Positions 31,897-38,870 of a stretch of DNA of 50,849 nucleotides are shown piece by piece. Position 1 is the first letter of the stretch. Every line of letters starts with the position of its first letter. The notes below the pieces were generated by a model, which saw only the letters and a list, made by a program, of their open reading frames with translations, did no database searches and was not told the DNA's origin. Origin of the DNA: Bacillota bacterium (GTDB taxonomy: Bacteria > Bacillota > Negativicutes > Sporomusales > Sporomusaceae); the NCBI GenBank assembly GCA_023443285.1, contig JAEZVB010000076.1, forward strand, positions 1 through 50,849. The letters run 5' to 3'. The translations under genes and the position numbers were made by a program.

Positions 31897-32127
31897 ATGA
31901 AAAAACTTATTTCTGGCATGTTTTCCAGCGTACCTGATGCCCAGTTGCTGCTTGCTACCATCGGCGATGATGAAGATACACCCGCAAACGCACCTGATAA
32001 GTTTAGCGATACCGGCGAAAATACTAGCCTGAATCGCGCTGAAATTAACCCCTCTATTGCCGCTGGAATTGCGGCCAATACAACCTCTTATCAAGAGGCC
32101 ATCGATAACGACCTTGAATCTTCATAA
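31897..32127 (+). CDS. Small acidic protein of unknown function
   Basis: A 76-residue acidic protein (KKLISGMFSSVPDAQLLLATIGDDED, then NRAEINPSIAAGIAANTTS). GGGAGGG lies 5-6 bases before the ATG. No signal peptide, no membrane segment, no Cys. Not recognised. Confidence 0.6.
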   Translation: MKKLISGMFSSVPDAQLLLATIGDDEDTPANAPDKFSDTGENTSLNRAEINPSIAAGIAANTTSYQEAIDNDLESS

Positions 32128-32135
32128 TAGCAAAC

Positions 32136-32184
32136 TAACGCCAGAATCCCCGCACTCGCTAGCGTTTGGGGGATTCTGGCGTTA
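32136..32184. terminator. Long hairpin between converging small genes
   Basis: A 16-bp stem (32136-32151 with 32169-32184). The left strand of the stem follows the plus-strand gene; the right strand codes for the last residues of the minus-strand gene at 32159. Confidence 0.6.
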
Positions 32185-32377
32185 ATAGGTCATTTTTGCG
32201 ACACAGGATTTCCCGATAAACGGCAATAATGTCCGAACTCAGCACTGCTAAAACTTCGGGGTCGGCATTCGGCGTCAGCTTATACCGCTGTTCCATCATA
32301 TCCAGCAATTCATTAAGCCTATTTAGATTCTCATCGGCTCTTTCCATTTCTTCCCGGTACCAATTCATTCCACACAT
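32159..32377 (-). CDS. Possible degenerate Spo0E-like protein
   Basis: A 72-residue helical-hairpin protein. ENLNRLNELLDMMEQRYKL, then ADPEVLAVLSSDIIAVYREIL follows the Spo0E layout (helix, Asp-Pro-Glu-Val turn, second helix), but the S-x-E-L-D catalytic signature is replaced by SSDII, so phosphatase activity is doubtful. ATG 32377 has GAAGGGG about 9 bases upstream. The last codons lie in the terminator hairpin. Confidence 0.5.
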   Translation of the reverse strand: MCGMNWYREEMERADENLNRLNELLDMMEQRYKLTPNADPEVLAVLSSDIIAVYREILCRKNDLLTPESPKR

Positions 32378-32467
32378 ATAAAACATCCCCTTCTTAGATA
32401 ACAAAAGAAATATGGCTTAAGCCTTTGACTTTTATGGTAATTAGACAAAAAGCAATAAATTCCTGCA

Positions 32468-32629
32468 CTATTTATCGATATCTATACCAAGTTTTTGTTT
32501 TGAAAACTCTTTAAATGCCTCTTCGGAAATCGCCATTTCTTTTGCGTCTCTAGCAAGTTGGATTCGTTTTCCCATATCCACACAGTCACAGTCAAACGGC
32601 ATGTCTTTGTTACAAATCAAACATTTCAT
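32468..32629 (-). CDS. Small protein with N-terminal zinc-ribbon-like Cys cluster
   Basis: A 53-residue protein: MKCLICNKDMPFDCDC holds four Cys (C3, C6, C14, C16) suitable for one metal ion, followed by an amphipathic helix (KRIQLARDAKEMAISEEAFKEF). GGAGG lies 8-9 bases before the ATG at 32629. Family unknown. Confidence 0.6.
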   Translation of the reverse strand: MKCLICNKDMPFDCDCVDMGKRIQLARDAKEMAISEEAFKEFSKQKLGIDIDK

Positions 32630-32782
32630 TATCCCCAGCCTCCTACAGAAATGAATTCTATAAAAAACTGCCATTTCCTTTCTTTGGATTTTTTTTGCCT
32701 CTTCCCAAATCAGAGATGGACATAACAGAAAAAACAGAATATAATGAAAATAAAGATAGGTGTCTGGAAGGAGGATGGTACT

Positions 32783-33004
32783 ATGCTTAAGGATTATCCT
32801 GCTACTCAGCTATTTCTTATATCGATAGCTATTTTAACAACACTGTTTTTAATTACGCCATTAGTGAAAGAATGGTATTTTGTTGCAGCAGCACTCAGTA
32901 GCCTCAAATTTATACTAAAAGTTATCTGTGGCTTTTTCCTACTCTTTACGATAATCGACATAATTGATGGTATGCATTCTCGCAAGCATCACCATACTCA
33001 TTAA
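32783..33004 (+). CDS. Small two-helix membrane protein with His tail
   Basis: A 73-residue protein with two hydrophobic helices (LFLISIAILTTLFLITPLV and FILKVICGFFLLFTIIDII) and a C-terminal HSRKHHHTH that could bind metal. AAGGAGG lies before the ATG at 32783; a longer in-frame start has no site. Function unknown. Confidence 0.65.
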   Translation: MLKDYPATQLFLISIAILTTLFLITPLVKEWYFVAAALSSLKFILKVICGFFLLFTIIDIIDGMHSRKHHHTH

Positions 33005-33074
33005 CTAAAAGTTGATACTATATGTTTGATAATATAATACCGCCATAATTTGTTTTGTAATTCTTACAGAAAAA

Positions 33075-33106
33075 AGACAGGCTGAACTCGCCTGTCTCTT
33101 TATTTT
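33075..33106 (+). terminator. Rho-independent terminator
   Basis: AGACAGGC/GCCTGTCT around seven bases, followed by CTTTATTTTTT. Confidence 0.88.
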
Positions 33107-33140
33107 TTGTGCGTTATCTTGCCTTCTGCGACCCGCAGGC

Positions 33141-33296
33141 CTATTTTATTGAACCACTATATTCTTGCATCTTATTTCGGAATGCTTGGATCGCCCGAGT
33201 CGCTTCCGGTGAATTAACGCCCTTTTTTCTAACAACATCATTCAGTTTTTCTTGCAACTGTTCTACTTCTTTCCACAACCCTTTTGGATCATCCAT
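33141..33296 (-). CDS. Small helical-hairpin protein, possibly Spo0E-related
   Basis: A 51-residue protein: WKEVEQLQEKLNDVVRKKG, then NSPEATRAIQAFRNKMQEY. The two helices and the G-x-N-S-P-E turn resemble Spo0E-family proteins, but the S-x-E-L-D signature is absent. The start could be ATG 33296 or a GTG three codons upstream; AGAAGG and GGTG lie just before. Confidence 0.45.
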   Translation of the reverse strand: MDDPKGLWKEVEQLQEKLNDVVRKKGVNSPEATRAIQAFRNKMQEYSGSIK

Positions 33297-33466
33297 AGCT
33301 TTCACCAACCTTCTATGCATATTATAGCACAGAACAGTTGTTTGGTGTAAGAATTATCTTCACCGTAGGAGGCCGCTCATCAATTTTTCCCATATTTTTA
33401 TTGTCATACTTTTGTCAAAGTTTTGCTACATAATGGTATCAAATCCACCTTAAGGAGATGATACTC

Positions 33467-33937
33467 TTGAAAAAACTATCTTGCTTCCTTGTAATCACCT
33501 GTTTTCTTGTCACCTTATCTGGAACCGCTTTAGCCTGGGGGGACCGTTCCGAAGGACGCCCTGACCAAACGTTACGACAAATGATGCGAATCCCTAGTTT
33601 ATCTGTATGGCATGATCACAATAACGAGTTTCATATTAAATCGACTAACTTACGCGACCAACACGTATTTACAGGTGTTATTCATACAAACGGGCGTTTT
33701 TATGATATTGAAAAGAAAGAACTTGAGAATGGTGATTATATTAAAGTAGATCGGCATCATGACACAATCCGTTTTCGTTTCACCGGCCGCGGGATTGACG
33801 AAATTAACTTCCGCGTTAAAGGCGGAGATACCGTAAAATTCAATCTTTACAAAGATGGTCATGAAATGCCCAGCGAAGATATATTTATAGGCAAAAGAGG
33901 GTGGCACCCTCGGGATAATACATTTAATTTAAGATGA
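33467..33937 (+). CDS. Secreted protein of unknown function
   Basis: A 156-residue protein with a signal peptide (KKLSCFLVITCFLVTLSGTALA). The mature part is His-rich near its start (VWHDHNNEFHI) and beta-rich later, with regular strands (NEFHIKSTNLRDQHVFTGVI, IRFRFTGRGIDEINFRV). The start is TTG, 9 bases after AAGGAG; an ATG 9 bases earlier overlaps that site. Not recognised. It converges with the Thr/Gly-rich protein, leaving only 20 bases between the stops. Confidence 0.65.
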   Translation: MKKLSCFLVITCFLVTLSGTALAWGDRSEGRPDQTLRQMMRIPSLSVWHDHNNEFHIKSTNLRDQHVFTGVIHTNGRFYDIEKKELENGDYIKVDRHHDTIRFRFTGRGIDEINFRVKGGDTVKFNLYKDGHEMPSEDIFIGKRGWHPRDNTFNLR

Positions 33938-33957
33938 TACTCGCGATGTGTTTCGGC

Positions 33958-34620
33958 TTATTTGTGACCTCCGCCACCTTTTCCGCCGCCGCCACCGCCA
34001 CTACCTCCTCCGCCTTTGCTGCCACCACTTGAACCGCCTTTACCACCACTTGAACTGCCTTTACCACTAGATGAACTGCTGCTGTTTCCCTTGTTTGAAC
34101 TAGCTTTCGCGTCAGAACTAACCTTGCCTTTAGCAATTTCGTTCTTAGTCACCTTTGCCTCTTTTTTGTCATCAGCATTATCTATATTTTTTATACTCGA
34201 AACTTTAACACCTAAACTCTGCGCAATCTCGCCCCACCCTAACGTTTGCCTCATAGCCGCAATTTCTGATACAGGCTTACCAGACAGAGTTGCAAGTCCG
34301 TACAAATGGCCTATTTCTCCATATCCTAAACCATTAACCCGGCTGGTTGCTACCTCGTCTGCCGTTACCGAAATATTATATGTTTTCGATAATTTGGTTG
34401 CAAAATCAGTATCTTTAATTGTAGGAGTTACTGCTGCAGGTATCGTTGTTGGTGTGCTAGCAGTTTCGGTAGTGGCCGTTGTCGATTCGGTAGTAGTAGT
34501 CGTCGTTGTAGTGCTAGTGGTAGTGGTTGTTTCTTGCGCTACATTCTCTTCCGCAAAGACGAAATTTGCATTAAGTATTAACATAGAAGCTATAACTGTA
34601 ATTCCAAGTGTTTTCTTCAT
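33958..34620 (-). CDS. Low-complexity secreted protein (Thr-rich and Gly/Ser/Lys-rich)
   Basis: A 220-residue protein with a signal peptide (KKTLGITVIASMLILNANFVFA). A Thr-run linker (about residues 31-65) is followed by a folded-looking middle (KDTDFATKLSKTYNISVTADEV, GYGEIGHLYGLATLSGK, LGWGEIAQSLGVKVSSI) and a Ser then Gly/Lys-rich tail ending GGGGHK. The middle resembles small helical repeats found in secreted proteins of Clostridia and Negativicutes; I cannot name it. The tail and linker are made of near-trinucleotide repeats and may vary in length between strains. Confidence 0.7.
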   Translation of the reverse strand: MKKTLGITVIASMLILNANFVFAEENVAQETTTTTSTTTTTTTTESTTATTETASTPTTIPAAVTPTIKDTDFATKLSKTYNISVTADEVATSRVNGLGYGEIGHLYGLATLSGKPVSEIAAMRQTLGWGEIAQSLGVKVSSIKNIDNADDKKEAKVTKNEIAKGKVSSDAKASSNKGNSSSSSSGKGSSSGGKGGSSGGSKGGGGSGGGGGGKGGGGHK

Positions 34621-34723
34621 AATTTACCCTCCTTATGAATTATTAACATAATTATAAGGATTGTTAGAATCTGTTTCAATAAGTCAACTGTCCCAACATA
34701 TGCATCTCGCTAGTTCACAAGTC

Positions 34724-35293
34724 CTAGTTTTCCCCATAAAGAATGTTACCGTCGAACATCCTGCCATCAATATTCAGGCTATCGGTAAACTGCCACATAT
34801 AGCCTTTAATATCGTCGGTTTTACCCCACTGTGCATTCCATACAGCACAACCAATACTACGCCAATCAATATACTTTGTTAACCAGTAATAAGAAGCATA
34901 CACGCCGCAGTCAAGGCCAACGTTATCGATAAAGGCTTTACACATGTCTGTTATCTCTGCTGGGTCAAAAGCAAAACCGTTACGCTCTTTGTAGCCGTCC
35001 GCATCTTCCATGTCAAAAAATATTGGCAAATCGAGAGCGATGCTCGCTTTGTCTACCGCTTCCCGGCAGTTTGCCGCCTCCTTGATTGCATCCGTAGCAG
35101 ATAAAGCGTACGAATAGTGATACGCTCCGATCTTTATGCCGACTGCTTTTGCACCGGCCACGTATTCAGTAAACCTATCATCTTTTGATTGCAGACCGTA
35201 AGAACTGCGGACTATTACAAAATCAATACCGGCATCCTTGACGGCCTGCCAATCAATGTCACCGTTGTGATAAGATACGTCAATCCCTTTCAT
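34724..35293 (-). CDS. Glycoside hydrolase family 25 lysozyme
   Basis: A 189-residue GH25 domain from end to end: KGIDVSYHNGDIDW (Asp5), FVIVRSSYG, KIGAYHYSYA, the catalytic pair region IFFDMED (Asp94, Glu96), CGVYASYYWL, AVWNAQWG and MWQFTDS. It cleaves the glycan chain of peptidoglycan. It lacks a signal peptide and a wall-binding module, as in phage endolysins or enzymes released on mother-cell lysis. GAGGGGG lies 7 bases before the ATG. No phage genes are nearby. Confidence 0.92.
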   Translation of the reverse strand: MKGIDVSYHNGDIDWQAVKDAGIDFVIVRSSYGLQSKDDRFTEYVAGAKAVGIKIGAYHYSYALSATDAIKEAANCREAVDKASIALDLPIFFDMEDADGYKERNGFAFDPAEITDMCKAFIDNVGLDCGVYASYYWLTKYIDWRSIGCAVWNAQWGKTDDIKGYMWQFTDSLNIDGRMFDGNILYGEN

Positions 35294-35433
35294 TGCTTTT
35301 CCCCCTCGTATGGATTTGTTCCAGCTTGGCTATTCAACCAACTATCAGTAGTATATTTTATGACTGCCAGCACGCTTGGTGCGCTAGGATAGTAAGCCAG
35401 CACCAACAGCTTTTCAGTTCAAACTCTGCATTG

Positions 35434-35473
35434 CAAAAAAAATACCGCCAACCCTGCTAGGGGTGCTGGCGGT
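35434..35473 (-). terminator. Rho-independent terminator
   Basis: ACCGCCA and TGGCGGT arms with an imperfect inner stem, followed on the minus strand by TTTTTTTT. It ends the small gene at 35481. Confidence 0.88.
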
Positions 35474-35480
35474 CTAAACC

Positions 35481-35612
35481 TCATTTTCTCATTGCGATTT
35501 TTAAAAAATCCTCAAAACTTGTTAGCGCTTTCTTTTTCGGCCCTTCCATGGGCTTATTAGAATTCTGTTTATAGTTTGGTGTGCTTTGCGTAGCTACTAC
35601 TTTTAAATCCAT
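35481..35612 (-). CDS. Small basic protein, paralogue of the one at 30893
   Basis: A 43-residue protein (DLKVVATQSTPNYKQNSNK, then EGPKKKALTSFEDFLKIAMRK). Its C-terminal half aligns with that of the 49-residue protein at 30893-31042, and the leader GCCAAGGAGGGC is shared. Strong ribosome site and its own terminator. Function unknown. Confidence 0.6.
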   Translation of the reverse strand: MDLKVVATQSTPNYKQNSNKPMEGPKKKALTSFEDFLKIAMRK

Positions 35613-35813
35613 ATTATTGCCCTCCTTGGCTCATAATTTGGCTTTATATTATTATTATCGTCATAATATGGAAAGTTCTTAAGACTAAAGTCCTAGATTA
35701 ATAGGACGCCCCAAAGGACGCTCGATTTATTAGCGTCTTCTCTCTAATCAGTTTTATTTTTCCTGCTCTTAAAATCCGAACCTCGGTAATACTAAGGTCA
35801 GGAGGTGATTACC

Positions 35814-35936
35814 ATTTCTCTAATAAAGCAAGAAATCATAGCTGAATCTAAAAGGGTAACTGCCGGCGATCCACAACAATACTCAAACCGAAATAGCGAT
35901 AAGGAAAAAAACACCCAAAATAAGCCCGCAAAGTAA
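35814..35936 (+). CDS. Very small protein with a non-standard start
   Basis: 40 codons ending in TAA: SLIKQEIIAESKRVTAGD, then a polar Gln/Asn/Lys-rich tail. AGGAGGTGAT is 4-5 bases before ATT 35814. An in-frame GTG (35805) overlaps that site, with only AAGG further upstream. So either a rare ATT start or a GTG start with a weak site is used. A small terminator follows at once. Confidence 0.45.
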   Translation: MSLIKQEIIAESKRVTAGDPQQYSNRNSDKEKNTQNKPAK

Positions 35937-35940
35937 ATTT

Positions 35941-35968
35941 GGAGTCATGATTGGCTCCTTATTTTATT
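35941..35968 (+). terminator. Small terminator
   Basis: GGAG-T-CA and TG-G-CTCC pair around TGAT, followed by TTATTTTATT. Confidence 0.65.
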
Positions 35969-36020
35969 GTATAATGGCAGCGCATGAATTGCATACTAGA
36001 GTTAGAAAGGAGTTGAGAGT

Positions 36021-36269
36021 ATGGATAAAGCTGCCTTATTTTTAGTTATTGTCGGTGCACTCAATTGGCTATTAGTTGGTTTATTCCAATTCGATTTGGT
36101 TGCCGCAATTTTCGGTGGACAACAGTCATTACTTAGTCGAGCTGTATATTCATTAGTCGGATTAGCGGGTCTATGGAGTATCAAAATTCTGTTTAGCGAT
36201 CGACTGTCTTCTAATTTTGTAGCGCAACCTGCCCTAAAGCACATGGAAAGAAACGATGATGATAAATAA
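36021..36269 (+). CDS. DUF378 membrane protein
   Basis: An 82-residue protein of the DUF378 (YuzA-like) family: LVIVGALNWLLVGLFQFDLVAAIFG is the signature helix (A-L-N-W), and SRAVYSLVGLAGLWSI the second helix. A charged tail follows. AAAGGAG lies before the ATG. Function unknown; common in Firmicutes. Confidence 0.88.
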   Translation: MDKAALFLVIVGALNWLLVGLFQFDLVAAIFGGQQSLLSRAVYSLVGLAGLWSIKILFSDRLSSNFVAQPALKHMERNDDDK

Positions 36270-36282
36270 GACCAAAAAGTAG

Positions 36283-36312
36283 CTAAGGCTGGCGTATGCT
36301 GGCCTTTTTTAT
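36283..36312 (+). terminator. Terminator of the DUF378 gene
   Basis: AAGGC-TGGC with GC-TGGCCTT, an imperfect hairpin, followed by TTTTTTATG. Confidence 0.6.
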
Positions 36313-36441
36313 GTTGCTTCCATGTACACCCGGGGGTTCAAACGAAAAGGAGGTAGACGAAAGCCTGCTCTTTACTTTTATTGGTGTTGATTTGCTGTTA
36401 TTTATAACAGTTAAGGAACAAAATATGGGGCAACTTAACAT

Positions 36442-36476
36442 AAATCAAGCCTTCCGAATCTCGGAAGGCTTGATTT
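36442..36476 (-). terminator. Terminator after tRNA-Thr
   Basis: AAATCAAGCCTTCCGA and TCGGAAGGCTTGATTT form a perfect 16-bp stem around a 3-base loop, immediately downstream of the tRNA. Confidence 0.88.
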
Positions 36477-36479
36477 CAT

Positions 36480-36555
36480 TGGAGCCGATAGCAGGATTCG
36501 AACCTGTGACCCTCTCATTACGAATGAGATGCTCTACCAGCTGAGCTATACCGGC
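36480..36555 (-). tRNA. tRNA-Thr (anticodon CGU)
   Basis: Read on the minus strand it folds as a 76-base tRNA: acceptor GCCGGTA/TATCGGC, a D arm (GCTCAGCTGGTAGAGC), anticodon stem TCTCA/TGAGA with loop TTCGTAA (anticodon at 36520-36522), a T arm with GTTCGAATC, and an encoded CCA. It decodes ACG. Confidence 0.96.
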
Positions 36556-36629
36556 AATTTGAACAACTTTATTTTACTCGCTGGCAACTGAAAAGTCAAC
36601 CCGATCCGGCTCGCTTGGACTACAGCCCT

Positions 36630-37874
36630 CTATCGCCAGCTCGTTTGCGCAACTTGCTCACTTACGTTACTCAGATTGGCAATATCGCTAAATAGGTCAG
36701 CCACTATCCGCCCGTCCAGCTTGCGGTTATCTGCCATGCCCCGCATGATTTTTTGGACTTGTGCCAATGGGAGCGGCTGGCGATATGGCCGGTTCTCGCT
36801 TAACGCTACAAAAACATCGGCCACACTAACAATTCTCGATCCCAGTCGTAACGAGGCTTCGGGAATACGGAACGGATAGCCTGCACCATCTACCGTTTCA
36901 TGGTGAAAAGCCGCCCACTCGGCAATAAGCGAAAACCCATCGATTTGCTCGAGAATCCGGTAGGTATAGTACGGATGCTGCTTGATTATGGAGAACTCTT
37001 TATCTGTTAGCTTATTAGGGTTTTCCAGTATTTCATTGGGTATCGCCAGTTTTCCCAAGTCGTGAAATAAGCCAGCAATTTTAATTAACTTAACCTCTTC
37101 CACACTATAGCCTCTAGCTTGCGCTAAAAGAGCCGCAACCTGGGCAACACCCCGCGAATGCATACCGGTAAAGCGACTGGTACGGTCAATAATGGTAGCA
37201 AAGATTTCGGCAATGTTTACTATATCATCGATAGTAAATATCATCCGGCCATAGCTATCTATCTGGCGCGAAAAGCTCTGGTAGTAGTTAGGATTAGTCA
37301 AATCCAGCCAAAAACTCTCCTGCCTGGCAAATTCGTGTAAGGCCCGCACTAAATCAGGGTCAAATACGCTGCCACTTAACTCCCGTATAGCTGATAGCAT
37401 ATCAGGGCGCTGCTCAAATATGTAGACTTTATCTTTCAGCAATATTTCCAGCCGATCGGCGAGGTTTATTATCCGGCTGGTTGTCGGGATATCCTTACCA
37501 ACCAGCCCAGATGGACTCGATCCGTCCCACTTGTCATGATGATGACGGATTGTCTCTGCCAGTACACCTAGTTGCGGCGAATCCTTTAACAGTTCATAGC
37601 CCGCCTCGGCATGGCGATAGACATCACCTGCCACGGAAAATTCCTGCAGTTTCTTTCTTTCAGACCAATTGGACGCAGCACCAATATCATGCAGCAACGC
37701 GGCATACACTACTATTTGCTGTTGCCCCTCATCCAAACCAATATGTTCGGCAATCCGACTGGCGATCAGCGCTGTTCGCCAATGATGTTTTGATATACCG
37801 TCTGTCGATAGTTCCAGCGCTGTGGATAATGCACCCACTAAATTACTTGGATGAATATTTACTCTAAATTGCAT
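36630..37874 (-). CDS. HD / HD-GYP double-domain phosphohydrolase
   Basis: A 414-residue protein with an N-terminal HD domain (KHHWRTALIAS, LLHDIGA at about residues 60-66, HHHDKWDGSSPSGLVG) and a C-terminal HD-GYP domain (LFHDLGKLAIP, HHETVDGAGYP). HD-GYP proteins hydrolyse c-di-GMP to pGpG/GMP. The N-terminal HD is GYP-like but degenerate (WDGSSPSG in place of DGxGYP), perhaps regulatory. ATG 37874 has GAGG 6-8 bases upstream. The upstream NrdD-like gene is separated by a hairpin. Confidence 0.9.
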   Translation of the reverse strand: MQFRVNIHPSNLVGALSTALELSTDGISKHHWRTALIASRIAEHIGLDEGQQQIVVYAALLHDIGAASNWSERKKLQEFSVAGDVYRHAEAGYELLKDSPQLGVLAETIRHHHDKWDGSSPSGLVGKDIPTTSRIINLADRLEILLKDKVYIFEQRPDMLSAIRELSGSVFDPDLVRALHEFARQESFWLDLTNPNYYQSFSRQIDSYGRMIFTIDDIVNIAEIFATIIDRTSRFTGMHSRGVAQVAALLAQARGYSVEEVKLIKIAGLFHDLGKLAIPNEILENPNKLTDKEFSIIKQHPYYTYRILEQIDGFSLIAEWAAFHHETVDGAGYPFRIPEASLRLGSRIVSVADVFVALSENRPYRQPLPLAQVQKIMRGMADNRKLDGRIVADLFSDIANLSNVSEQVAQTSWR

Positions 37875-37905
37875 GCTTATCCTCACTCTCACACTAAACA
37901 AATGA

Positions 37906-37939
37906 TCCGCGGTATAGCTTACTAAGCAACTACCGCGGA
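37906..37939 (-). terminator. Hairpin terminator after the NrdD-like gene
   Basis: TCCGCGGTA and TACCGCGGA, with an inner GCTT/AAGC pairing. Weak T-run (TCATTTGTTT) on the minus strand. Confidence 0.65.
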
Positions 37940-37947
37940 AATCAGTG

Positions 37948-38220
37948 CTACATATGAGGGGTCCGGTCTGTCAATTCAGCTTGCTTAGAAGAATTAAACC
38001 GGTCCTCTGTACTAAGATAACCCGTTATCCGGCGAACCCGTTTGATCGGGGAGCGCTCAACGGCTTTAACCTCAATCTCGTCGCCTTGTATGCTTAACTG
38101 CACGGAAGCTAGCTCTTTGCCGCGTTTTTTCCAGAGCCCCAGTTCCTCTGCAACAATTTCGCGGATCTCTTGTTCTGTAATGTCGGAATCTGCAACAACG
38201 TTTACTCCATTAACCACCAT
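37948..38220 (-). CDS. Small protein with an NrdD-like glycyl-radical C-terminus
   Basis: A 90-residue protein. Residues 61-86 (R-x-RRITGYLS, then D-RFNSSKQAEL and R) match the C-terminal end of anaerobic ribonucleotide reductase NrdD (RRVCGYLG, FN..KQ.E), with Gly67 at the glycyl-radical position. The Cys4 zinc site and the whole catalytic barrel are absent. The N-terminal 60 residues are a helix-strand module. Such short proteins are annotated as NrdD-like. It may act as a spare radical domain, as YfiD/GrcA does for PflB. GGGAGG lies 7 bases before the ATG. Confidence 0.75.
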   Translation of the reverse strand: MVVNGVNVVADSDITEQEIREIVAEELGLWKKRGKELASVQLSIQGDEIEVKAVERSPIKRVRRITGYLSTEDRFNSSKQAELTDRTPHM

Positions 38221-38299
38221 ATAGCTACCTCCCTTTATCAGCATCTTAATAATAACATTTATTTCATAATAGTCAATAGAACTTCACATCTAACCTTTG

Positions 38300-38869
38300 C
38301 TATACTAAGTTCATACCGACAGTAAGGGCTTTTAGATTTAAATCCACAAACTGTGCCTTAACATTGTCACTGATTATTTTTTTCCAGTCAATAGCCTCGA
38401 GTCCCATGGCTTTGATAATGGTACCTAACAGGATAATATTCATAACCTTAGGATTACCAATCTCATCGGCGTGCTTGGCCGCATCGACTACGGTTGTTGG
38501 CACCTTGCTTGACAATTCTTCAAGGATGCCGGACGGGTAGTCAAACTTGCCGGAAAGAATGGGCATTGAGTTTATTTGATAGTTGTTTACCACAACTTTT
38601 CCTTCTGGTTTTAGGTACTTCAACCAACGTAAGGCTTCCATTTTTTCGAAAGACACCAGAATATCGGCGCCACCGACTTCAATAACTGAGGATTCCACTT
38701 TATCGCCATAGCGGACTTGCGAAGATACCGAACCGCCTCTTTGCGACATACCATGAATTTCGCTCATTTTTACGTCATAGCCGGCTTCCATCAAACCTGT
38801 CGTCAGAAGCTTACTGGCAAGTATAGTGCCCTGGCCGCCTACTCCTACTAAAAGAATGCTCTTCACCAT
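38300..38869 (-). CDS. iorB: Indolepyruvate:ferredoxin oxidoreductase beta subunit
   Basis: A 189-residue gamma-type domain protein: SILLVGVGGQGTILASKLL, SEIHGMSQRGGSVSSQVRYG, ADILVSFEKMEALRWL, and NIILLGTIIKAMGL. It forms the IorAB complex with the product of the preceding gene (gap of one base; AGGAGGAAG within the end of iorA). The complex oxidises aryl pyruvates with CoA and ferredoxin to aryl-acetyl-CoA plus CO2. Confidence 0.93.
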   Translation of the reverse strand: MVKSILLVGVGGQGTILASKLLTTGLMEAGYDVKMSEIHGMSQRGGSVSSQVRYGDKVESSVIEVGGADILVSFEKMEALRWLKYLKPEGKVVVNNYQINSMPILSGKFDYPSGILEELSSKVPTTVVDAAKHADEIGNPKVMNIILLGTIIKAMGLEAIDWKKIISDNVKAQFVDLNLKALTVGMNLV

Positions 38870-38870
38870 C

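Noticed and set aside
34016..34651. 211-codon plus-strand frame rich in Leu/Pro/Val
   Set aside because: Antisense shadow of the Thr/Gly-rich secreted protein, whose signal peptide and low-complexity layout make sense on the minus strand.
36296..36544. 82-codon plus-strand frame
   Set aside because: Runs through the tRNA-Thr gene and its terminator on the opposite strand.
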